From assembly GCF_001723175.1 (NCBI RefSeq), contig NC_064651.1, positions 1,364,001 through 1,428,000 on the forward strand: 64,000 nucleotides of DNA, in the 5' to 3' direction. How positions within the stretch are numbered: position 1 is the first letter of the stretch; every line of letters begins with the position of its first letter. Both the position numbers and the translations under genes were made by a program. The stretch comes from Penicillium oxalicum. Taxonomy: Eukaryota > Ascomycota > Eurotiomycetes > Eurotiales > Aspergillaceae. Of the stretch, positions 47,723-58,112 are shown in pieces. The notes below the pieces were generated by a model. The model saw only the letters and a list, made by a program, of their open reading frames with translations, was not told where the DNA came from and made no database searches.

Positions 47723-48775
47723 TTAGCGGAGACCAGCAAGGCGACGACCTTGCACCTCTCCCAATGCACGGCTTCCGCTCACAAAGGCGACGACGCTTAC
47801 CAGTGCCGCGGCCGGCAGAAGCTGGAACAAGTTCCAAGACGTATAGTAGAGGAAGAACAGGCCCTCAAATGAGAACAACGAGCCGAGGAAGACGAAATGG
47901 GGGAGGGGGGCCGACTTCATAGCGGTAGGGAGGTGGCCAAGGTTGGCGCCGAGGAAGAGCCACTTTTGAGACAAGGCAAATAGTCAGTAGGGTCCACGAT
48001 GCTCAATTTGACGACGGACTCACCATAATGGCCAAAACAGGCAAGGTAGCAGCAACCGCAGCTGTGAATGCCAGTGTGATAACAATTGGAGGGTTGGAGG
48101 GAGAGTCCTTGAAGATATGGTGGATCTCAGGGAGCTTGCCGTAGCGCGAAGTCTCCGTGGTGGGGAGAGGAACGTTTGCGTCCCGTTCGATCTTCAGCTT
48201 GAAGACCGACGAGTCATAGCCTTCAGATTCACCAAAAGATCCAATGACCACATGGGCATCGATGGGTTCCGCGAGGGAGAGAAACTGGACCGGTAGCTCT
48301 TTCTGGGTCTGATTATCGTGTTAGCGCAATTCATTGAGCTTAGGATTGTACCAACGCACCAGCTCCACACGAGCTTTCCCGCTCTCCTTCACTGTGAATG
48401 GATATGATACATCCAGACCACTCTTCTCATCCTTCAACATCAGGAATGCCTGGTGGGGTCTCTTTGAGGAGCTCCCCTCCTTCGTAGTCAAGATGACGCG
48501 TAGGGAGTCAACATTGGTGAACGCAATGGGCTTCGACAGCGGCTTCTTCGAGTCAAGTCTGGGTAGGCAAAACCATTAGCATCCGCATTCTTTTCTACTT
48601 CAGTCTTGTGAATGTCAATGGCGACTTACGGTTCTTTAAAACCGCCATTGATTCCAGAGCCTTTTGCTTGAATTGCCACGGTGGCATCTGCGAATCCCCA
48701 CGCCGACGTAGCCGCGGCGGGCAGAGCTGCTGACACAAGCAGGCAGAGAGGGAAAGTGGCCCGCCACAAATGCAT
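47723..48775 (-). CDS. swp1: Oligosaccharyltransferase subunit ribophorin II (Swp1)
   Basis: Subunit of the ER oligosaccharyltransferase that transfers the lipid-linked glycan to Asn in nascent proteins. Four exons: 48775..48630, 48558..48360, 48308..48024 and 47962..47723, giving 289 aa, a usual fungal length. A cleavable signal peptide (LWRATFPLCLLVSAALPAAA) leads to a lumenal domain with VRVELV/TQKELPVQ-type beta segments. Three C-terminal membrane helices follow (PPIVITLAFTAAVAATLPVL, LPHFVFLGSLFSFEGLFFLYY and LFQLLPAAALVSVVAFVSGS). The end SRALGEVQGRRLAG is characteristic of the family. An upstream in-frame Met at 48829 would extend the hydrophobic leader; 48775 gives a normal signal sequence. 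Confidence 0.9.
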
Positions 48776-49409
48776 TATGAGACAACAGAATAAAAACACG
48801 AGGAATTGTACAAGAAAGGAGAGAAACACCTCGGAACTCTGGGGCGGAGCTGTTGCAGTTGCTATCGGAGTTGCAGAATGAAGGCGGACAGCGGCCGAGG
48901 CCGATAAGCACGGATGAGCCTGGGCCAGATTAGCCCTAATTTCTTTTCTGCCCCGACTTCACGTCCCCTCGAGTCTGCATCGATCAGAACGGGCTGGTCC
49001 TGCGCCCAAGGGCCGTTTATTACCGTCTCAGTCGACCTTTCACTTGATCTACTCCCAGTCGAAGGGTGTTTGGGTTGTAAGAGGAGCCAGAAAGAGCCCA
49101 GTCTGGTGAGTGTTTGCTATCGGTGAACCTAGGCTGCCCGCGCCCTAACCCCAACTCCGCGCGGGCTTGCCCTTTTGCGACACTTGGAGAGCTTCAAACA
49201 TCCACGCTCTTGGGAATATCGCCTGATCTTCGGATCTTCGGATCTTTTCTGATGCTGTCAAAGTCAAGAAACCTGGCCCGGGAAGGGCGTGGGAGAAGCA
49301 GCCTAGTCTACATAAGCCCTGTCGCCCTTCTCGCTTCTCTGATCTACCATCGTTTTCCACCTTTTCCGAGACTGACATCTGAATTCACTCTGGCAGGTAA
49401 CCACTCAAG
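48776..49409. promoter_or_regulatory. Divergent promoter, swp1 / basic protein gene
   Basis: A 634-bp head-to-head region. No distinctive site was recognised; short frames here are probably leaders. Confidence 0.45.
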
Positions 49410-51593
49410 ATGCCTCCCAAAAAGGGCAGTCGCAAGTCGATGCCTGCTCAAGTCAATCATGACACGCCCTCACTAGTACCCTCCCGACGTTCTCGAAGAA
49501 TTTCTCTTGCAGCGCCGGCTACAAATACTTCTGATGACTCCCCCAAGACTTCCGTGGTTGCTTCTGCCACCGGAGCAGAGTCTGGGCCATCTCTCAACAT
49601 CCACTTTTACACTCCCAAAACCCCCAAGACTCCCTCCACACCGCAATCACCCTCACATACGCCATCTCAGGCTTCCACAAACTCTCCCGACGTAACGTCA
49701 ACACGTCGAAGCACATTCAAGCCTCGTCCCTCTCGACTTTCGTCCGTTTTCCCACCCTCTTCGGAGACTCCGCAATCGGTTCAAAGTAATCGCCGGACTC
49801 GTCGTACAGCTGCGCTTGAAACTCCCCAGTCCGTTTACTCGGATTACGACATGTCTGAATCCTTTGGCTCAACTGGGTGGACCTACAGCCAGTACATGGG
49901 CGGTAATGGCATGGACGGTGCATCTGATCCCCGCCCCTCCCCCAGTATTTCATCTATGGGCACCAGAACTTCGATGCGCGTGCGGAAACCGACGGTCAAA
50001 GCCCTGGAATCAATGCAATCTCAACAAAAGGCTCAATCACGAAGCCTGAAAAAGGAAACCTCCAGTTCAAACGTTAATAACTCTGCTCCGGATGCCTCTT
50101 CTGAAGCCTCGCCAGCTTCACGTTCTCCTGTTCATTCTGGTCCCAGCTCTGCCGCTTTCCCTGCCTCTGCCTCAAAGAATTCCTCTGGCACAACCACACG
50201 CTTCCCCAAACTCACCTTTAAGAACGGTCTTAAACCCGCCACCAGAGCCGCATCCACAAGAAAAGTGATCGCGGGCCCTGCCGCTCAGCCAAAGAGTGAC
50301 CACAAAGACAACCAAGCAGCCACTAAGTCATCCCCCCAAGTGCCAGGTCGCATTGGCAAGAAAGACAAGAACGTGGCCAAGTGTTCTCTTCGCCGCATCC
50401 AGACCACTGTTGGCCGTACGGGCCAAAAGCTGTATGAGCTAGCCATGCTCGCTCTGGGGACCGACTTCATGAGTCCGCCCGACCCGGATCAATTTCTTCA
50501 AGATGTGCGTGCCGCCCATAGTGAGAGGTTGGGGTTGAACAAGCAGACGGAATCCTGTGAAAATCAGCCTGAAAATGGTGATACCTCCGCCGCAGGAAAT
50601 GTAGAGCAAGTAGCTGCAGACGTTCAGTCCAAGGACAAAGCGGTACTCAAACTGTCCCTTTCCGCACCTCCATTCATCGATGAGGAGAACTGGGCTCATA
50701 CGGGTCGCATCAATGACCATGGTGAAGAGCTGGTCTTGATGCCTCCCAATTACACCCTCGATCGCGCTCCTCATACATATGGAGACCGGTCACTTCCTTA
50801 TCCTCCCATCCGAGCTCGCCCGGAGATCCAGGCGATGACTGACGACACCATCGGCTACCCGCCTCGAATTGGCGAGCGCAACTCCCCCTTTGACATTGCG
50901 AGCAAGTCGCAAATAAACGACGTCAATAAGGGGGCGGGAAAGAAGGCGGTCCCGCGCAGCGGGCCGGTGCGGAAAGGTGGCCGAAAGCGTCGCATTGCAG
51001 AAGCTGACAGTCCGGATAACCATGCGGTCTCGCCTGCGGCTCCTGGCTCGGAGAATAGACAGCGAGCCCAAAAAAGGCGTAAAGAAGAGACTAACGCTTC
51101 TGCGTCTGCATCAACAAAGCAGGCGGCACGCCAGACCCCTGTCGTCAGATCGGGAAAGGCGAAGGCTCACGTGAAGGCGCATGCCTCTTTTCCACGGGAG
51201 GCAGAAACACCGTCATCAAAGGTGCAGCGTCTTCGTATCACAGTCAAGCCACAGGGTACAAAGGATGCAGTGAAGGAGGAGGAGGAGAAGGAGGAGAAAG
51301 AGGAGGAGCAGAAGGAAGAGGCACCCGAGTTGCAGGAGTCTCATTCACAGCCTTCGGCTGGCCGAAGTCGCCAGAAAGCCAGTGGTCCTTCATCACGGGT
51401 CAAGTCCGCCCAGAAGCTGACCAAGTCAAAGGGTAAGCAAAGAGGAGCAGCCCTGCTTGACGCAGAGGATGTGGGGGATGCTCCAGCATCACCTACCACA
51501 CGAACAGGGACTGCAGACTCTTCGAGCCGCGAGCAGCCCGCAAAAGCCCAGCGAAGCTCGCGGGGACGAGGTTCAGGCCGGAAGAAGGCTTGA
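49410..51593 (+). CDS. Low-complexity basic protein, probably nuclear
   Basis: Single-exon gene of 727 aa that I do not recognise. The start MPPKKGSRKSMP, repeated SRRSRR/RRTRR clusters and the tail SSRGRGSGRKKA suggest nuclear or chromatin localisation. Ser/Thr/Pro-rich disordered segments fill most of the first 300 residues (KTPKTPSTPQSPSHTPS). A more ordered block lies at about 325-500 (LRRIQTTVGRTGQKLYELAM, then ENWAHTGRINDHGEELVLMP and YPPIRARPEIQAMTDDTIGY) and is the part most likely to be conserved. A Glu/Lys repeat follows near 620-640. No zinc finger, AT-hook or enzyme motif is visible. Confidence 0.8.
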   Translation: MPPKKGSRKSMPAQVNHDTPSLVPSRRSRRISLAAPATNTSDDSPKTSVVASATGAESGPSLNIHFYTPKTPKTPSTPQSPSHTPSQASTNSPDVTSTRRSTFKPRPSRLSSVFPPSSETPQSVQSNRRTRRTAALETPQSVYSDYDMSESFGSTGWTYSQYMGGNGMDGASDPRPSPSISSMGTRTSMRVRKPTVKALESMQSQQKAQSRSLKKETSSSNVNNSAPDASSEASPASRSPVHSGPSSAAFPASASKNSSGTTTRFPKLTFKNGLKPATRAASTRKVIAGPAAQPKSDHKDNQAATKSSPQVPGRIGKKDKNVAKCSLRRIQTTVGRTGQKLYELAMLALGTDFMSPPDPDQFLQDVRAAHSERLGLNKQTESCENQPENGDTSAAGNVEQVAADVQSKDKAVLKLSLSAPPFIDEENWAHTGRINDHGEELVLMPPNYTLDRAPHTYGDRSLPYPPIRARPEIQAMTDDTIGYPPRIGERNSPFDIASKSQINDVNKGAGKKAVPRSGPVRKGGRKRRIAEADSPDNHAVSPAAPGSENRQRAQKRRKEETNASASASTKQAARQTPVVRSGKAKAHVKAHASFPREAETPSSKVQRLRITVKPQGTKDAVKEEEEKEEKEEEQKEEAPELQESHSQPSAGRSRQKASGPSSRVKSAQKLTKSKGKQRGAALLDAEDVGDAPASPTTRTGTADSSSREQPAKAQRSSRGRGSGRKKA

Positions 51594-52392
51594 GACCGAG
51601 CAATGGTATTTCCCACATCTGCAGAAGATCCTACCGAGTGGCAAAAATGATAGCTGCCATCATGTCTCAGTGTATTCGTTCACTATCTGCTTGCATGCTC
51701 GTGGGTTCATCTCTGTATCCGCGTCTGTCCTCCTCGGGGTTGCCCTTCTCACTATCTTCTACAGCCAGTCTGTGAGCAAGTGCACGCCAGAACTAATGGC
51801 AAAATGATGTGAAACTCGTATCGCTTTTTAAAGACAACTCGATTTTCTGACGACAGCGATGCGACTTAGTGGTGTTTGACCCCTTTTCATGCACATGTTA
51901 TCCTTTCCTTTGACTCACCTTCTCCTTTGCAACTACTCTCTCTGCGGACTTTCATAATGGAGAACTATGGTGTGGCCTTGCTTTTTCCTTTCGGGCAACA
52001 TGTTCTATATTCGTGTGAAGCGAATCTTTTGTTCACTCAACATTTCTCTACTGAGCGTTCACGCCGCCTGCATCTAGCATTGCGTGACTTTGTGATACCC
52101 AGCTTTATGTAATTTGTGGTTTGAAATACTATATGACGTTCGATGACAGTGGTAGAGACTCTCTGATATAATGCTTTAGATTCTTCCGTATTTAAATCGA
52201 TAATTTATTTGTACAGTAGCACTGTGAAACTCCTACTAAGGGTTGACATGGTTGAGTTATGCCTCTGGAGCTAATTTCTGCCTGAGGCGTCTAGTTTTAA
52301 TTCCTCCGCTATCAAACCGAGGGAGCCTTTTCCACGTCAATCCTACGCCGTCACCCTCGAGTTCAGTTTCAAAAAAACAGTGCACCGTCATC
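51594..52392. other. Intergenic, 0.8 kb
   Basis: 3' flank of the basic-protein gene and promoter of the small membrane protein. No gene is supported. Confidence 0.5.
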
Positions 52393-53040
52393 ATGGCCCC
52401 AAATCCACACTCTAAACTTCGCCCGGTGCAAAAGCCTCCTGTCAACGTACGCCCGCCAGCACCACTGCCACGACCGGCGGCTCGCCCGTCAAATCCTGCC
52501 GATATCCGCAACACCAAGGAGTACAAGGTTGCAGCGCGACGGTGAGTCTTTTTTTTTAATGCGCATCTGGAGTTCCTACAGTATTCGATCAAAAGGATCC
52601 TTGTCTTTCGCAAATTCTTTCAAAATGTCCACTTTCTCTCTGAATGGTGATAAAAGAAGACCCTTGGTTCAAGTAACATTATCCTAATTATCCTCTAGAT
52701 GGCTATCTTCAATTGTCGCATTGCCCATTGTGATTTATACGTCTTGGATTCTGTACGAGCGTGGTAAGTCTGAACTGGATGGTCCCTGTTGTTTAACAAT
52801 CTTCATTCTTCAAGTTTTTCCTTTTTATCTCCATTAAAAAAAGAGAGAGAGAGAAAGAAGTTCAGGGCCTGGCGCTGGCTTTTTTTCTCCGATAGGTCAC
52901 TTTTTAAATCTAACGGATGATTGATGACTCTAGTTTATGGGAATAAGAGCCCAAAGAGATTGGTTCTACCACAGCCACCGCGGCAGGATCCGTCTGAATC
53001 CGCGACTGCGTCTTCATCGTCATCATCTACTTCATCATGA
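52393..53040 (+). CDS. Small single-pass membrane protein
   Basis: 106-aa protein from three exons (52393..52541, 52699..52763 and 52934..53040); both introns are in frame and GT-AG. Residues 1-40 are Pro/Arg-rich (KPPVNVRPPAPLPRPAAR). A conserved-looking IRNTKEYKVAARRW leads into one membrane helix (SSIVALPIVIYTSWILY). A short basic stretch (GNKSPKRL) and a Ser-rich tail follow. The layout suits a small mitochondrial or ER membrane protein, but I cannot assign a family. Intron 2 holds an (AG)6 run at 52842-52853. Confidence 0.7.
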
Positions 53041-53481
53041 GCGCTTCCATGTTTGAGTAGGGTGAGGAGGAGAACCCGGTTATTGACGTCCTATCAGTGG
53101 ACTGTTGGGGGCTTTCCTCGAGCTATAAGTATATGGCACAATGCATTGGTTGTTTTTTTTTATTCTGTTTTGTTTATTAGATACTGGGGTCCGGGTCCTA
53201 AAATCTCCAAGCCTTGGGTACTTTTTGTTTGGAAAATGGATTTTATGAACTGAATTCAGCGTTCATTCTCATTACGATGGATATCTCTTGGTCTCGCGCT
53301 TGAAACCTGCATCATTGAAAAAGAAAACAAGAAAAAGAGCATCGGCTTCGCATCCAACCATGCAGAAACAGGGTTCCTTAGCCGTCAAGGCTAGAATCAA
53401 GAAGTCACTCTGGCTGTGAGGGTGCAAAAACCTCAGGACCGGCCATATCGAATCAGTTCCAATCTAGAGAGACCCAGGTGA
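53041..53481. other. Convergent 3' flanks, 0.44 kb
   Basis: 3' ends of the small membrane protein gene and the kelch gene face each other here. No gene is seen. Confidence 0.55.
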
Positions 53482-56166
53482 TCACCCAGCTACTCCCTGA
53501 ACAGGCAGGTGGTAGTCTGATCCTGCCGAGGGCAGCATACCAGACGCCGAACCACTGCTGACACTGGGAGGCTTTGCACTCCGTTCGCGCATCCTTCTCC
53601 CTTCCATAAGCCCCCGCAGACCTCGCTTCTGTAAACCGATGACGCTGCTCAGGTCACCGGTCCAGATCTCACGCTCGGGCCGAAGCTGGGCGTCGGTGTC
53701 TCGGCGATGATGGGCGCGTGATGCGGTGCGACTCTCGCTGTCGCTCACGAATTCCGAATCGGACTGGCTGAAGCTAGCGCTAGACACAGATGTCGCGGTG
53801 CTGGGGTCGCTGATGGAATCGTCACGTTCGCGACGCATGCGGGAGCGGCTGCGGGATCGGGAGAGGTTGGTGTTGATGCGCAGCGCGGGTAGCCCTCGAG
53901 TAATGCCGGCGAGGTCATTGCTGCTGCTGGATGCGGAGGGAGCCGTGATTCCACCGTGCTCGGTGTCGGAAGAGTCGGAGGCCAGGAGCACACTGTGCTG
54001 AGAGTTGGTGCCACCTTGACTGGGAGCCTGGCGGCTGCTGTTGACTCCGTTCAAGGCTTCCAAGGTGCCGCCAAGTCCACCTGTGAACCCTGTACCACGA
54101 CCGCCTCCTGCTGCCATTGCAGCAGCGTTGAAGATGGCAGCGGCATTGCGTCCATCTAGGACTTGGTGTAAACGTTCCACGGTGGCTTCAAGGAGACCGT
54201 CTATCTGGTATGGACGGGCGATTTGAAGAAGAGAACACAAAATCTGCGGGGTACACAGGGATGAGCCGAGGGGCGGTAGGGAGGAGGTATAGAGGTATTG
54301 TACGAGAACTTGAAGGGTGAGAATAGTGTGTGGAAGGTAGAGCACACGTGGTCGCGACGTGGGCGCAAGGCTGTGAGCAGAGGGAGCCTCCAAGTTCTCG
54401 AGAAGAGCCTTGGAGGGCACCGCCGAGTTAACTAGGGTGGTGGCATTCGAATAGGTGCTGTGAGGCCCCAATGAAGGAGTGATGGTGATGCTGGAATTTC
54501 GACTGGGTGGCACATGAGCCAGACGACGGGTCATCACATCCGCGGCGCCGCTGTCGGAGGATTCCCTGAGAAGCTGAATGAAATAGGGTCCCCATCGGCG
54601 AGCGAGAATGCGTGAGTTCACAGGCAGCCGTTCACCACCGACGGCTTGCAGCTCCATATCCGACATTTCCTGCAATGAGAGTGCCAGTCTACCCAGCTCA
54701 TCTGATGCTGCAGATAATGGCCGCCCGCTCATCGTCAGCTGCGACAGCTTCTGCTGCAGAGATGCTGGCACCGAGGGGGCACTGTAGGATTTATATCCAG
54801 ACGTGGAAGCGGTCTCTAATGGGTTGTTATAGAGACCAAAGGCCTCCAGTTCGACCAAACAGATGTGCGAGAAGTTGATTCGTCGGTGGTTATAATCTTC
54901 CACCAAGCTGCGTTTCCGATGCCCAAGAATCACAAAGGCGCTACGACGCGGCCACAGAATGCCACGATTCCAACTACCGTGACCAAAGACCGATCCACCC
55001 GCGTCGATGCGGCCCCAGGTCAGCGTCTTCAGGTCAAGCGCCCAGAGCGCGTATTCTTGCTTGGAAGAGGTGAGGTACGTGCCGCTCACGACGAAGTGGC
55101 CATTGATGATACCGCCGTTGGGGAAGCGTAGCCCCGGTGGTGATGCCTGGGCGGGCATCGGTCGCTCGACAAGGCGTCCGTCCGGCAGACGCACCTGCAG
55201 CTCTAGTTTCACGTCCAAAAAGTTATAGTTGGAGTAGATCAGCATTGGACAGCCGGGTAAATCACTCTTCTCAACCGGCTCATGCGTTTCACGATTGGGA
55301 GCCGCCGAGCCGATCTCGGAGACGTCCATGCCCACGAGGGGAGCAACCACACTGCGATAGGCACCGCAGCTGCGGCCCAATGGGCTTGTATTCGTCCATT
55401 TCAGACTGCGCAGGTTGAAGACACTGATCTGCTCAATGTAGTGATTTGAGCTGTCTTGCCCACCAACCACGACCATCTCCGCCCCGCCAAATCCATCGAT
55501 ATCGACGCCGATCGAGCCTTGGTGTGGCGTCGCCGATTCGGGATTGTGGTGGATTGCTGACAGTGGTGCACTCGCCGAGGTGAACGAGGCGCTGGATGGT
55601 AAAATTGTCGCACAGTGTGCGTATCGGCCTTGCGGCGACTCATGGGCGGCCACGCGCGTCCATGTTCGCGAAGGAACGTCGAAGATGTGGATATCCGACA
55701 TCACCACCACCTCGGACTGGCTTTCGGGCCCGGACGCCCCAGGATTGGCAGGGTCCCTCGGTGTTGTCGGCGCGGGCGACATGCCTCCATAACATACTAG
55801 CTTATTATCTCCGAGCGCACATACACTGTGGAAGTATCGAGCCGGGGGGATATCCCCGGTCGGTTCGACCCGCGCCCAATGGCGCCGGATGAGGTCTAAC
55901 TCGTATAGATCCGAGGTCAACTGCGGGCGACTGCGAGAGAGGATGCGACCGCCAAAGACGTACAGCTTGTCGCCCAGGATCGTCGTCGTCGCGCCCACAA
56001 GAGGAGGAGGTTCCTTGCCGGTGGTCCTGCGCAGATTGCAGACAAGGCCGGACAAGTTGATCGGGCCGTTTGCCGACTGTTGCTGAAACGAGGGCGATGC
56101 ACCCTGCGCCGAGGGCTCGTGGACGGTATCCATATATCCGAGACTCGACTGGCTTCTCGACATCAT
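53482..56166 (-). CDS. Kelch-repeat/BTB-like protein (Mds3/Ral2-type)
   Basis: Single-exon gene of 894 aa from the Met at 56166. A further in-frame Met at 56208 is possible. The N-terminal half is a kelch propeller, with repeats around LVGATTTILGDKLYVFGGR, YFHSVCALGDNKLVCYGGM, GRYAHCATIL and MVVVGGQDSSNHYIEQISVF. The middle carries a BTB-like segment (NSRILARRWGPYFIQLLRES, then VLYLPHTILTLQVLVQYLYT and QILCSLLQIARPYQIDGLLE). The last 200 residues are disordered and Ser/Arg-rich. The architecture fits yeast Mds3/Pmd1 and fission-yeast Ral2, which act in growth, morphogenesis and Ras/TOR-linked signalling. Which one is orthologous cannot be decided by eye. Confidence 0.85.
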   Translation of the reverse strand: MMSRSQSSLGYMDTVHEPSAQGASPSFQQQSANGPINLSGLVCNLRRTTGKEPPPLVGATTTILGDKLYVFGGRILSRSRPQLTSDLYELDLIRRHWARVEPTGDIPPARYFHSVCALGDNKLVCYGGMSPAPTTPRDPANPGASGPESQSEVVVMSDIHIFDVPSRTWTRVAAHESPQGRYAHCATILPSSASFTSASAPLSAIHHNPESATPHQGSIGVDIDGFGGAEMVVVGGQDSSNHYIEQISVFNLRSLKWTNTSPLGRSCGAYRSVVAPLVGMDVSEIGSAAPNRETHEPVEKSDLPGCPMLIYSNYNFLDVKLELQVRLPDGRLVERPMPAQASPPGLRFPNGGIINGHFVVSGTYLTSSKQEYALWALDLKTLTWGRIDAGGSVFGHGSWNRGILWPRRSAFVILGHRKRSLVEDYNHRRINFSHICLVELEAFGLYNNPLETASTSGYKSYSAPSVPASLQQKLSQLTMSGRPLSAASDELGRLALSLQEMSDMELQAVGGERLPVNSRILARRWGPYFIQLLRESSDSGAADVMTRRLAHVPPSRNSSITITPSLGPHSTYSNATTLVNSAVPSKALLENLEAPSAHSLAPTSRPRVLYLPHTILTLQVLVQYLYTSSLPPLGSSLCTPQILCSLLQIARPYQIDGLLEATVERLHQVLDGRNAAAIFNAAAMAAGGGRGTGFTGGLGGTLEALNGVNSSRQAPSQGGTNSQHSVLLASDSSDTEHGGITAPSASSSSNDLAGITRGLPALRINTNLSRSRSRSRMRRERDDSISDPSTATSVSSASFSQSDSEFVSDSESRTASRAHHRRDTDAQLRPEREIWTGDLSSVIGLQKRGLRGLMEGRRMRERSAKPPSVSSGSASGMLPSAGSDYHLPVQGVAG

Positions 56167-57323
56167 GTTGGGATGAATGACGGTGGCACACCACCGAAGC
56201 TCGCGCAAGAACTATGGTCGCGAGCAGCTAGTAGTGCCACTGCCTGACAGCTGTGCGGAAGCGCCCCCTTTTTCTTTTTTTCCCCCTCTTGGCCGTGCGG
56301 TGTCTGGCCGGGCGGGTTGTCCTCACTCGGGTAGCGGTACGAGGCGAGACTGGCGACAACCCTAAGGCCCAAGAGCGTGAAATGATGGAGCCAGAGATCT
56401 TCCACGGATCGTATGGGTGTGACCCGGGCTGAGCGTGTGGTGTTGTGGGAGGTTAGGGAGGAGAGGAGAGTTTGAGGATGATGCTTCCCCGGCCGTTGAA
56501 AGGCAGGCCGGTTTGGAGACACGGTCGGCGATCAAGCCGTTATCAAGATTGAGGGTCCCAAAGAGCGATCCAGCTTGACGGACCAATCTTGAGGTGGAAA
56601 GGGGAACGTCTTTTGCGCTGTGTACGCAGGATCATAAGATCGGCATAAAAAAAAGGCGGTCTCCCCTCAGTTTTCTGGTGAGCGGGGGGAATTGGTGAAC
56701 ACACGTCGATTTAGTTGGACCGGTCTAGTCTACTCAATGGTCAGTACACGTTGATGTACCAGCCCCACAATATGACCAGAGCCCTTGGGATGTCAGATCA
56801 AGACAAGAGGCTGTAGGATTCTATCTGATCTTTGGCAACGAGATTGCTGTGCTACACAATACAGGTGCATGACTACATCACCGCATAAGGGATTGCATAA
56901 TGCATGGAGCCAGGTATTGAGTGACCATGCGAGCCCCTTTACTGTTTTGCTGTTCCATGAATTGTTCTAGAAAACGCACATCCACCCCCGGCTCTGCCCG
57001 CGCCCAGCCAATCGCGGTGGACACGGCATGCTTCTCTTTTGGGCAGGGTCCACTTGCATCAATCCGCGCGAAGCTGGACCGTTGCCGGCATTCTTGACGG
57101 CAAAGATTGAGTGGAAGTTATCTACTAGGCAAAGAAGCCAGCTCTCAGTTCGGATCATCTTATTGTTTATTGGAAAAATCAAATTGATGGTATCAGATTA
57201 AGTCTACCCAAAGACCCGGATGGGAATTTCAGGAGGACAGATTAAGCAAACAGGCTCTAGAGGGATCTCATCTTTGTTCGTTTCACATTATCAAAAAGAA
57301 GTCAAGTCGGAAAGGAGTGCCGT
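56167..57323. other. Intergenic, 1.15 kb
   Basis: Promoter and leader of the kelch gene, and 3' flank of the peroxiredoxin gene. Short minus-strand frames in the leader are probably spurious or upstream ORFs. Confidence 0.45.
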
Positions 57324-58112
57324 CTAGTGGTTGGGGTCCTTGGTGAATCGGAGGTAGGGCTTCACCTCGCGGATTTCACCAAACTTGGCCTTGGCATCCG
57401 CGGTAGAGACGGGAGGGGGGATGACCACGTCGTCACCGGGCAGCCAGTTGATCGGGGTGGTGACGCCGTGCTTCTCAGTAGTCTGGAGAGCATCGATGAC
57501 ACGGAGCACCTCGGCAGTGTTGCGGCCGGTGGACGCGGGGTAGGTCATGATCAGACGGATCTTCTTCGCAGGGTCGATGATGAAGACTGAGCGGATGGTC
57601 AGGGCCATGCCCTTGGAGTCGACATTGGTGGTGTCCTGGTAGTCGACCATGTCATACAGGTAGGCCACCTTGCGCTCAGGGTCGGAGATGATGGGGAACT
57701 TGAGCTGCGAGCCAGTCACCTCATCGATATCCTTGATCCAGCGGTGGTGAGACTCGACGTGGTTGGCACTCAGACCGATCAGCTGGACACCGCGGGCAGT
57801 GAACTCGGGCTCCAACTTGGCGAAGGCACCGAGCTCGGTGGTGCAGATGGGGGTGAAGTCATCGGGGTGGGAGAAGAGAATGGTCCACTTGTCTCCAATG
57901 AAGTTGTGGAAGTTGATGGGACCGTTAGAGGTCTCGGCATCGAAGTTGGGGGCGGTAGAGCCCAGACGAAGGCTGTCGTGAGGGACCAGAGGTTAGCAAA
58001 GTGATGGAGAGAGGAGCCAACAAAAATCATCCAGCTCGAGCAGCATCGAGGACACTGGACACTCCAGCGTCACGGAGTGGGAGTATACATACGGAGCACG
58101 TTCGGCAGCCAT
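57324..58112 (-). CDS. 1-Cys peroxiredoxin (Prx6 type)
   Basis: Thiol peroxidase that reduces hydrogen peroxide and organic hydroperoxides, 222 aa. Exons are 58112..58093 (only 20 coding nt) and 57972..57324. The peroxidatic cysteine is Cys50 in HPDDFTPICTTELG. The Prx6-type C-terminal domain is present (YPASTGRNTAEVLRVIDALQ, then TPINWLPGDDVVIPP and KPYLRFTKDP). No second conserved resolving cysteine is apparent and there is no mitochondrial presequence, so a cytosolic protein is likely. The short first exon is supported by an in-frame join giving MAAERAPLRLGSTAPNF. Confidence 0.95.

Noticed and set aside
56163..56522. 119-codon minus frame upstream of the kelch gene
   Set aside because: It overlaps the kelch start in another frame and has no domain. 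It is at most an upstream ORF in the leader.
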